From Siphonodentalium dalli (taxonomy: Eukaryota; Mollusca; Scaphopoda; Gadilida; Siphonodentaliidae): DNA of 64,000 bases. Under the pieces are notes generated by a model. It was not told the origin of the DNA, did no database searches, and saw nothing but the letters and a program-made list of their open reading frames with translations. The stretch is from NCBI GenBank assembly GCA_032622095.1, contig CP136063.1:205825934-205889933 (forward strand). The letters are read 5' to 3'. How positions within the stretch are numbered: the stretch's first letter is position 1; each line of letters opens with the position of its first letter. This document shows positions 36,884 to 48,800 of this stretch, piece after piece. The position numbers were made by a program, and so were the translations under genes.

Positions 36884-39800
36884 GTGAAGGCTGAAGCGAA
36901 AAATCTGTAAAAAGGTCTTGGTGAAGTTCCCCAATCGATCTTTATAATTAGGTATCTGGTGAAGTCGGCCCCGCGGGAAGTCAGCCTCAGAGAAGTGGGC
37001 GGCTCTAAGTCAGTAAGTGGGCCCCATTAATTAGAAGTGATTAAATCGGTTATGTTACGAAGCCGAAGCGCTAAAGAGCAGTATACCGTTCTTTAGTCGA
37101 AAATCTACGGGATACTAAAGATATCCCTTCAATGTATAGTCAATTTTGGACTAACCGTTCTTTAGCACCAAACACTAAAGTCGTAAAGAGCGGTATACCG
37201 TTAATTAGCGTATCAGGCCCATATATCTAAAGCACGGTATACCGCCCTTTAGCGTTTGGTACTAAAGAGCGGTATACCGTTCTTTAGCCACGGCCTTTAT
37301 GTTATTGTTAACTAATTTTGAGGTCCCCAACTTAATTTGATATATTTAGTGTAGTGTTTGAGGCTAATTGACTAAATTGTGAAGTCTGCAATGTTTTCTT
37401 AGTTGTAATAATATAACAATAACATAATTTTTGAGGGCATTATGGTTTCTTAACGGCCCGATAGGAATGATTAACAGCCAGAGGGCCGCTAATAGGCACG
37501 AGGAACATCATTCCAGGAGGGCCGTTAAGAAACCATAATGCCCGACAAAATATCATGTTATTACTATTAGTTCGACACACTATCATTATGTAAGTGTCGT
37601 ACCCTTCAAGTTTCGGTTTAACTTTTGCATAAAATTTTCTCAACAGGTCATTTAGACTACTAGTATCTGTTGATATCGACGAGAAATCACAACTTTTGCT
37701 TCTTTTTTCAAGCCAGTCTCCGAAGCGTCTCACTCCGTAAATTGTCGATCGAGATGTGCTATCCGGTCTAGCACTATTTTCAAGAAAATTTAGTTGATTT
37801 TCATCTAATTCACTGGATTGAGACATTTTTTTAATTGACACAAATACGCATGGATCGTCTGGTTTGTGTGCAAACAATTATCACGTGATCAAAACAAAAA
37901 TCATGTGACCAAAATACATCGAAATTAGGCAAAATATCACCGGCATCTGAGACCAAATAACTCGCGTAATAATGCTTAAATTGAAATAATATATACCTGT
38001 GTTTACCTTAGGATACCATTTAGTTAGGTATGTGTTCTATGTAACACATGGCAATCGGGTATTTCTTCGTTAAAAAGGTTTATTAGAATAAAGAAATTCC
38101 GAAAAATTCATCGGCAGTTTGGTCACGTGACGGGCCATCTCGTGCTAACGACAAGCATATCCCATTAGCGCCCTAGGGCCATAATGAACTTACATATTCA
38201 CGTAATTTAGTTAGTGTTATTGGATTTTATCGCAGGATAAAACGTCATTAATATTCTAGAGAATGCCCTTATAGGTGGAAATAATAATAATTAATTATAT
38301 ATTAATAAATAATAATAATAAAGAATGATTTTAAACAATGGTTCTGTTATATAGGGGACCGACTTCGCATGGGGCTGTCTTCGTATGGGGCTGACTTCGC
38401 ACAGGGCCGACTTCTCCTGTTTCCAACAAGTCACAAAGCGGTCTTCTGCACTTTGTAGGCCTACAAGTATTCAGAGTACTCTTTTCTCGAAAATTAACAC
38501 TGAATTCTCCAATCAAATGTTACTGGTCACTTCACTTCCCTCTTCTGATTTCTTTTGAAACATTGAATAATTATTTACTGAGAATATTCAATATAAGTTA
38601 TAAAATATTAACATGTACATGTATAAATCTTTAAACAAACAAAATTTTAATATTCGACAAATTTAGAGTTCCCTCTCTTACACAAGTGAGCACTTTGCCA
38701 GGAAGACAGATCGGTCTATTTTACGATTGATGGGTGGTTCACCTCATTCACAGTGAACTCAGTACTATATATATTGTACATGTACATGCTTCCAAACTGT
38801 ATACCAGCATCAGTATGAATGTAACGACTACTGAGTTTGCTGTGAATTATGATTCACCCAGACCTGGTGAATGGCATGATTACGGCACCAGCCCAATTTT
38901 GTTTTTTTTAAAACAATTTCAATTTTCAGTGGTTGTATTTCGAAACTTGTGTGGTCACCAATGGTAGATCCCACATTGAGAAAAGACCAGGAACATGTTA
39001 GTTGGTTAGTATTCTCACTCCTTGATTTTTGGGAGTGATCTCGAGAATCCAATCACCCAGCAAACATGATGTCACCCACAGGGAGCCTCGCATATATAAG
39101 AGAATGCAATGGCTTACAATGTCAAGGTAAATATTGTTGGGCCAATGTATTCTCTTATATATGTCATATTATGTGAGGCTCCCTATGGGAGACTCACATA
39201 TATATATAAGACAATGCATTGGCGCTGAAGTTTAGCAACATTTGAGGAAACTCAAGTCATGGGAGTGTTAATATGAGTCAAGTTTATATTTTTTCTCTTA
39301 CTCTCATCCATGATAAAAACTTTAAAAAAAAATAATGAGTTAATACTAGGATGATTCAACCCTCGACCAGTTTCAGCAAAAGACAGTGCTGTAAAGCCAA
39401 TATACATGTAGAATTCATGCAATTCTATAGCAATGTCGCAGAAGATAAATGCAAATTTCAAGTGTTGATGATTTCAAACTGCCACGAAGCTTGAAACTAA
39501 AGGGCTGGATCTTTTTTTTTGTCTTTTCCAGGCAAGAAATAATTTACAGAACATTCCCAATGCTGTTCAAACGTCATCCCACAGAGATGAAACATATTTT
39601 GAAGCAATTAAAAGATCAGTTGGGACAGAATATACATGTAAGTTGTTACTGATGCTTTATGGGTGGCTATATACCCTGTGCCAATGCATTCTCTTATATA
39701 TGCGAGTCGACCATAGGTCGCCTCACATATATAAGAGAATGCATTGGCCTAACAATTTTTTATCATTTTTAAAAAAATAAATGTTTCTTACAATTTTTAG

Positions 39801-42800
39801 GACATAAAATAAAAAACATCCATTACCCTGTAGGGAGCCCCACACATATATAGAAGCATATAGAAGAGTGTCGTCTGCTCATGTTTGTCTGGGGCTCTGT
39901 ATGGGTGAAATTATAAAATTGTAAATGACTCATCAACCTGGGGTGGCACCCTAGTTAGACCTGACTTTGGTTAGACTTCAAATGCGGTTAAAAACCACAA
40001 GACAACCAGAGGATTGTGTGGTTAGAATGCATGAAATCATCAACTGGTATGAAATGGTAACTTCCAGTACAATTGCAGCTCCAACAAATTTATTTGTTTC
40101 TTTCCGCATATGATCGCAGTGTCACAGCCATCACAAAACCATTAATTGTGGTGCAGTTGTGATTTGACCGCAGTTATAAATGCATAATAACCCCAGTTAC
40201 TGGGTAAATTACTTAGGGCACAACAGTAGCTCCAGACCACAGTTGTTGGAAATTCTTATAAAAATCTGCCGATAAATAAATATTACAGTACTTTAATAAT
40301 ACAGATAAGTATTGAAAGCTCCTGTGTGTGATTGACGAGATACCATCTGAAATTATAGCTTCAATGGTCATATCCAAACAATGCTCTAATTATAGCCTGT
40401 GACTCAGATGGCGACTCGTCAGATTTTTTCGTATATTGGGGGGGGGGGGGGGGGGGTGAGTATAGTGTATTTGAGTGATATGAGTGGTGGTTGCAGGAGT
40501 CTGGTTGACTCTGTGGCTTGCTTTCTATAATTGTCTGCATTAAATATTATTAAAGTGAAGGTTTACATATTTATCGGTGAATTTTGATAATTTAGTTATT
40601 AAAGTGATGGTATAGTTATTTATCGGTGGATTTTGATAATAATTTCCAACAATTGTTGCTGTATCTATATTTTAGTTCTTTTTTCTTTCTACCTAATGAT
40701 TTAAACTCATTTGAAGCACTTATTTTACTTTCATGCTTACATTCTCCTCATTTAGCAGTGAAAAAAGGGTGTGTGAAGTTAGCACAACATTCAACATTCG
40801 TGTGAAGTTTGCACAACATTCAACATTCAACATTCGTTCAACATTCAATTTTTCTTGTATATACATAAGTTTTTTTGGATTAAGTGGGTCGTATATATAG
40901 CACCCCTATCAAAATTAGAGTATTCGATGCTCATTTTTTAGCAATTTTAACATTCGATTTTTCTTGTACATAAGTTTTTTTTAACGTGAATGGATTAATT
41001 TAAGTGGGTCGTATATATAGCACCCCTATCAAAATGAGTATTCGATGCTCATTTTTGAGCAATTTTAATTCTGGTAGGGAGAGGGAGGGGCACATCAATA
41101 CGCATGATCGGATCGGGCCCCTATATGCAGAGATTGTATCCTGATGGTACTTTAATTCTCCCACGCCTAGCATGTGTGGATTTTGCTGGCGAATGTTGAA
41201 CAGAGAGCGCATTCAACATTCATGTGATGTTGGCACAACATTCAACATATCAAAATGAGTATTCGATACTTCGATGCTCATTTTAGAGCAATTTTAATTC
41301 CGGTAGTGAGAGAGAGGGGCACATCAATACGCATGTACAAGAAAAATTGAATGTTGAATGTTGTGCCAACTTCACACGAATGTTAAATGTGCTCCCTGTT
41401 CAACATTCACCAGCGAAAAGCACACACGGCATGCTAGGCGTGGGCCCTATGGAGAATTAAAGTACCATCAGGGTACAATCCCTGCATATATGGGCCCGAT
41501 CCGATCATGCGTATTGATGTGCTCCTCTCTCTCACCACCGGAATTAAAATTCCTCAAAAATGAGCATCGAAGTGTCCAATACTCATTTTGATAGGGGTGC
41601 TATATATACGACCCACTTAATCAATTCACGTTAAAAAAACTTATGTACAAGAAAAAACGAATGTTGAATGTTGTGCCAACTTCACACGAATGTTGAACGA
41701 ATGTTGAATGTGCTCTTTGTTCAACATTCGCCAGCGAAAACCACACATGCTACTAGTAGGTGTGAGCCCTATATGGAGAATTAAAGTACCATCAGGAAAC
41801 AATCCCTGCATATATGGGCCCGATCCGATCATGCGTATTGATGTGCCCCTCTCTCTCCCTACCGGAATTAAAATTGCTCTAAAATGAGCATCGAAGTATC
41901 GAATACTCATTTTGATAGGGGTGCTATATATTGACCCACTAAATCCATTTAGGTTACAAAAAACTTATGTACAAGAAAAATCTAATGTTAAAATTGCTCA
42001 AAAATGAGTATCGGAGTATTGAATACTCTAATTTTGATAGGGGTGCTATATATACGACCCACTTAATCCATTCACGTTAACAGAAAACTTATGTAGAAGA
42101 AAAATCGAATGTTGAACGAATGTTGAATGTTGTGCCAACTTCACACGAATGTTGAACGAATTTTGAATGTGCTCTCTGTTCAACATTCGCCAGCGAAAAC
42201 CACACATACTAGGCGTGGGCCCTATATGGAGAATTAAAGTACCATCAGGATACAATCTCTGCATAATTATATGCGCCCAATCCGATCATGCATATTGATG
42301 TGCCCCTCTCTTTCACTACCGGAATTACATGTAAAATTGCTCAAAAATGAGCATCGAAGTATCGAATACTTTAATTTTGATAGGGGTGCTATATAGGGTC
42401 CTGCGAATTGGAGATTTTGATCGAATCGAATATCGAATCAAATTGAAGAATTCGAATCGAATGTCATATCGAATCGAATATCGAATCGAATTATACATGT
42501 GTGTTGCATTCTCAATTAGACATGTTTTGCCAACGATTAGAAGATGTTTGAAACGTTCTATGAACTTCCATGAAGTTCCATCATAACTTATGTGGCGATC
42601 AACCGTCGATCGCGATACTATTAACTTCAATTGATTATTGTCAAGAAGAAAAAAAAACAGATGAAAACGTCCATGCGGACGTCACGACGATTAATATATA
42701 ACCGGCCTATCGGAACTAAAATCATGCAAAGTTTGTACAGTTTGCTTGTACATGCAAAATTGCAAATGGGCATTCGGAAACACCCGTTGTTGTAAACTTG

Positions 42801-45800
42801 AAGATGCAACAACAGTCGCAGGGTAGCCTGTTTATGTAGTACTGGGTGCTTCTGGAACTGATGATTCCATTTATGGGTCGTTGTCCCATATGCTTGCGAT
42901 TTATGCACCATGTTGTATTCGTCACACGTGTAAGTTCTTGCACTGCCTGAGAAGCTTATCATGTTTAAAATAAACATGAATAACGGACGACTTATTGTCA
43001 AGTGCCAAAGGAACGCTCCGAAACTGACAGTCCACTTCAAAAGAAAACTCCACCAACATGCACTTTTCGACCCCTGAAACACGTGAAGTTTACATCAACG
43101 ATGTCACATACAAATAACGCGGAACCTGAGATAGACAGTCGGCGGATAACGCTAGCAGTTGCTCAGTCTCATAGTTATTATAATTTACGTGCGTCGTCGG
43201 TCCAACGGCGATTTCAGAACTTTTGGCAACCATGTTCAAAGCTAGAATTCAGACGTATTTAGTGGTCCTAATCTGGTGGCTAATTACTGGCCATAAATAT
43301 ATTTAATAGCATGTGTACATTCGTGATGTACAATAAGAATTATAAAGCGCACATATTCATAATTTTAGGGAATTAAATGGCACAGAAACAGCTAAGATCG
43401 ACGTGTGTACGTGTTTGTAAGCAGCTAATAATTTCATCCATATATATTCGAAATTTCGAGTTGGAAATTTCGACTCGAATTTGACTTTCGAATCGAATCT
43501 CGAATCGAATATCGAATATTCGCAGGACTCTAGTGCTATATATACGACCCACTTAATCCATTCACGTTAAAAAAACTTATGTACAAGGAAAATCGAATGT
43601 TGAACGAATGTTGAATGTTGTGCTAACTTCACGGACCCGTGAAAAAAGCATATAAAATGTAGATGATACTAAAAAAGAATGAGCCACATACATACCTACT
43701 GGTATGAAGTTAAGATGAACCCTGTTTGACTGAACATTTTGGTTTTCTTGGTTTCTGGAAGATGGAGTAATGCCCTAAATAATCGAATCCTTAACCACTG
43801 CAGAATTATGTTTTTTTTTCAGGATTTAGTCAGAAATATGGCTTGTTGCCATTCATCGGAAGCTCTCATTGAGAGCTTTCCGATGAATGGCAACACGCCA
43901 TATTTCCGACTAAATCCTGAAAAATTACCCATAATTCTGCTGTGGTTAAGGAGCGGATTATTTATGATATTACTGTAACTCCAGGTATGGTATGGTTCAT
44001 TTATGCCACTAAACTTGGTTGTTATAAATGGTGGAAAATACCAGATTTTTTTGTCGCTGTAATGGTGGGGGAGTATTATGGAGGGGTTCCACGATTCAGC
44101 CCTCATAAATGGCTAGGGCAATCAGCAATGCCGAAGTCATTTTCTGAAGCAAACTGGGCCACGCCAAAGGGTTGCCATAGTAGATTGCCGAAGCCAAACA
44201 ATTTGAATTAAAATGGCTGACGACCACTCAAGGGCATGGAGGCCATTGGAGGGGTACATACATGTAATTCACGTGATGGCCTATGACAAGGACAGTTTAG
44301 ATACCTACCAGTACAAATAAAGAAATAGGAATCAAACTGCTTTTCAGAGAGTTTTTACAGTTTCAAAGTTATATCATAAATTGAAAATGGATCTAGGATA
44401 TATTCACAAAGTCCAAGATTACCAAGAATGTGAGAATTTTAGAAATAATTTCAGTGGAATATCATCATTTCATTATTTTAAACAATTTACCATTACCAAT
44501 GAGCTGGATTTTTTTTATCAGTGCTTAGCTACTTGATTCCCATTTCTTTATTTTAGGTATCTAAACCGTCCTTGTCATAGGCCATCACCAGTTAAATTAA
44601 GGTGGTAGTGTTTAGCCCAATACTACGGTCCAGCACTAATCTCTTGTGCAAAAAAAATGTGCCACACCATGGTCGTCTTGTCCTGTCATATGGTTATACG
44701 GACCCTACATCTGAGCCCTAGTGGAAACCCTGTGATAATCCTGCAGCCACACTCAGAAGTGGCAATGAAATAATAATTGGCTTTATTGGAAAAACTGTAC
44801 TGCCAGGCATTGCATAATACAACGGTTGGGCATTGGCCTGTTTTCTTGCACCAGAGGATAGTGCTGGACAGTTGTATTGGGCTGTAAAAATACCACCTTA
44901 ATTTTACAATCACACCACGTTACACCAGAGAACATGTTATTTCCATAAATATTAAGACATTTCACTTAATTTATCATCTTTGAACAAAAGAAAACACTGG
45001 TCGCCTAAATAGATGTCCATGGTAATATCATATCAGATCAATCTAATCGTGAACGTGATTTGACTAATTATGAAATTGTCAATGGGACTATTTATCAAAG
45101 TTAATTTTCGTAGGATATGATTCTACATTCACCAATTAAATTGATAAATTTCTGACAGAAATATATGAAAGGATTAACAGTTGATTGATTTATCATACAC
45201 TACATACCAGACGATAGCTAAAAAAAAATCTTGTTTATTCAAGTTCAATACTATCTCGTACATGCCATGGTTTTCCCATCACCTGTCAGCCACATGGTCT
45301 TTTTCACCAAATCATACTTTTGACATGGAAAGTTAGGCTTGTATTTGCCATTGTACCCCGACCCCTGATATATATGATGCATGTATCCATTTTATCATTT
45401 CCCTCGTTTTATAGAATGACTCTTTAAATTAGCTTCGGACGTAACTGAAATAGTCAACTGTAAAACCATTTGATCTGTTGCAGTTTGTGGCATTGGTGAC
45501 CGGCCATCGTAAACCAAATATAACTGGACCTGTAAAAAAAATTTGTTTTTATATTTATTTTATTTTGGACACCAAGACCGAAACGAACTCCCCACAGGCC
45601 TAATGGAAACTCTGCATCAATACATTTTTTTCTTTCATTTTATAGTCTGAGATTGATTGTATGTTCAAAGAAGAAAACCTTGTTAAACTGATGAATGATC
45701 TAGATAATCTTGGGCCTAATACAGAGGAAGGATGGTGAGTATTCTTTCATAAATGATAAATATTTCGAACTTGAAAATTGGAGACACAATGTGTATACAG

Positions 45801-48800
45801 TAATGCCCTAAGTAATCGACTCTTTAACCACAGCAGAATTATGGGTAACTTTTCAGGATTTAGTCAGAAATATGGCTTTATCGGAAAGCTCTCTTGGGGG
45901 TGATATGGAAATTGGTTCCGTCTGTTCATCTGTCAGTCCATCCATTTATTCTTCCATCATAACATTGGAGCTCTTTATGTCTGTCATTATTGGTCTGATT
46001 TCAATGATCTGTGGTGTGCTCATTAATAATCATGGGGTGGGGGTGGGGATATCCACATCAAAACATTTTGTCCATTTGTTGCAGAGTTATGGTCCTTAGA
46101 GTGAAAGTGCATCTGTGCCAACTTTGGATCTCTCTACTAGGCCATGTTTGTATGCCCATGAGGCAGCATGAAGGGAACAATATTCACAAGAAGCAGGTTT
46201 TGTCCATTCATTTATACTGAAATTATGACACGTACAGTAATGTCCTAAATAATCGACTCCTTAACCACAGCAGAATTATGGGTAATATTTCAGGGGTTTA
46301 GTCAGATATATGGCTTATTGCCATTCACCGGAAAAGCTCCGTGAGAGCTTCCGATGAATGGCAAAAAGCCATATTTCCGACTAAATCCTGAAACATTATC
46401 CATTATTCTGCTGTGGTTAAGGAGTCAATTATTTAGGGCATTACTGTATAGTGTAAAATATGTCCATCTCTATTTATGAACCACAATGGGATGGAGGAAA
46501 TCAACTTGCAACAGGTTCTGGCCAATAATTACATGACAAATTAAAACATCTTTTGAATTAAGCAACATCAGAAAGTTAATAAACCTCAATACAAAAACAT
46601 ATTTGCGGAGGATACTCGGTGCGGTGCACTTGTTGATTTCGGGAGAAAAAAGACATCGCGGAGGTAGAAGATCTCTCACCTCGTTGCTGTAATATACATG
46701 TCTGGATTTAGTCCACCAAAATAGACTCACCGCAAAAGAACTAATTTTGTAATTTTTCATTTACACCTGTCCTCTCTCTTTGGGAAACAACGACCGAAAA
46801 TATCACATTATTATATTGGTTGTTTCTCAAAACATCTACTTTAGCAAGCTTGGATATAGTGCATCTGACATTTGCAGAATGCAGTCCCCAGAGAGTGAAT
46901 TTAGTGACACTATCCCACATGGTGGGCTAGCATCGCCGATTTCATCCTCTGGGAACCTCATTTTGCTGAGGCCTCAACTGCATGTTATGGTAGATCCAGG
47001 ATCAGATTGAAGTTTCCCAGTTGAAGTTGATGATGTTCATTCATTAGTCACCTCAATTATTCTTTTATCTTCTGCAATTTAGGAGATATAGAAACTGAAC
47101 TGAAGGGAAAAAGTAACTAAAAACAATGTTAATTTGAGACTATAGATACTTCCCAGAAGATGATACCTAATCAGAATGAGGTCCCCAGATGGTGAATTTG
47201 GTGATGCTGCCTGCTGTGTGGGATAAATTCACCCTCTTGGGACCTCATTCTGCAATGGTCAGACACATTATTTCTTGGCTGGTACTTTAGGCCAGATAAA
47301 CTGAGTAGTTCATTTCTCCAGGAATTAATTTTTCAAAGTGAGGGAGGCAGATATTTGTATTAATTATTTTATACGTCAAAGATTATTAATGAGGAGCCAG
47401 ATATTTATGTGTAAGATATTTTATTGGAGTACATTGTTCAGCAACCTTGGATAACTATAGGCAATACACTGAACAATGGCTACTGGCCATCACATTTACA
47501 ATTAATTTCAATTCCAATGATTTGCAATGCAATTTATATGGCTACAATATTACTTATGATGACATGGTATTTCATTTGAAAAATTTGAATTGACCTAAAA
47601 AATCAGCCATCATACTTTACTTAATGACATATTGTGGACTTATTTCTTTGAATAAAACCAAGCCGTTAGTATCCAAACACTGTGTAGCAATGAACTAAGA
47701 TTGTCGAAAATTCCAACCACATTGACTGTACCATTTCAGATAACAAAACGGTTGAACTATGCACAAATGTGTATATTTATTCGGGACACATTATTGGGCA
47801 TAAACAATGTGGCAATGATTGTACCAATAATAGTCACTACATGTATTAATTCATTCATAACAATGACAGTGTTTTCTGACTATCTGGATATCAAAGTTAT
47901 GAAAATATCTTATTTTAGCATTATTTGGTACTCCGTTCAAAAAACATGAGCGGAATGTGTTTCACATTACTTCTAAAAGTCCCATAATAAATGATATGGA
48001 AAAGGAGTTGATAAATCACGATATGTATGGATTGTCCTATAAATAGGAATGTTGGTTAATATCAAGACCACATGACGTCATTAGTTATTAATAGGAATTG
48101 TAATCATGTTTATTAAATTTTGACTTTTTGAATCACATTGTTGTGCATTTGATGGCTCCATGTACATTATATAAATAGGTCACTAGGGTATTTCAGGCCT
48201 ACTAGTAATAGGGGCTTGATAACATTCATGTTGGTAGATCATATAATAAAACACTTATTGCATTGTTTCGAGGATCACATGAGGAGTTATCAAACCTTGG
48301 AAGTTAATATTCACCTTGGCCTGTGGCCTCGGTGAATGCTAACTTCCTCAGGTTGATAAATCTTTATGTCAACAGTCCTTCCCATGAGGAAAACACAAAG
48401 AGAGCATTTATTTGCTCCCTCAGTTCAGAAGACGGGTGTAATATTGCACCCATAATATAATCGTTGAGTTTTTCTCAAACAAAATGTCATTGTGCGATAG
48501 ACCTATGTCCAGTTACACGTTCACATGCCCACAATTGAACTGAGAGGGGAAAGGATCTAAATAAACCTTAACCCTTTACCCAACAGAATGGCCCTGTGCC
48601 AATGCATTCTCTTATAAATGCGAGTCGACCATAGGTCGCCTTGCATATATAAGAGAATGCATTGGCTTAACACATATTAAAAATGATAAAATTGTCAAAG
48701 AATGTAGAAAAATATTATAAAAATTGTTAAAAAATGTAAGAAAAAATTATAAAATTGTTAAAGAATGTAAGAAAAAATGGTAAAAAGTGTTAAAACAGAT

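Larger units (their letters stand above)
36961..38414. mobile_element. Transposon with modular GAAGTCGGCCC termini in PMF1 intron 1
   Basis: The right end (38355-38414), read on the minus strand, is four tandem units of about 16 bp: GAAGTCGGCCCTGTGC, GAAGTCAGCCCCATAC, GAAGACAGCCCCATGC, GAAGTCGGTCCCC. The left end (36961-37025) carries the matching units in inverted orientation. No clear target duplication is visible. It starts 77 bp after the PMF1 exon 1 donor and contains a minus-strand exon with a DUF3504-like N-terminus and an internal palindrome. Confidence 0.65.
36884..39531. other. PMF1 intron 1
   Basis: Mostly the modular-terminus element 36961-38414; from 39080 to 39230 there are two family B palindrome pieces. 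No additional PMF1 exon. Confidence 0.75.
39638..45645. other. PMF1 intron 2
   Basis: Holds a 19-bp G run (40438-40456), the two-orientation array, the hAT-like element, a family A MITE and a 123-bp MITE. No further exon. Confidence 0.75.

Noticed and set aside
40780-42400. ORFs with shared peptide (YHQ.TI.AY.GPIRSCVLMC)
   Set aside because: The shared peptide comes from the approximately 300-bp array unit; frames are broken in most copies and no start or splice context is kept.
42325-42630. Arg/Tyr-rich ORF resembling a repetitive protein
   Set aside because: Product of the (GAATC)n-rich hAT subterminal repeat read in frame.
42627-43082. 151-codon minus-strand ORF inside the hAT-like element
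   Set aside because: No hAT transposase motifs (no RW, no hATC-like segment); composition looks random.
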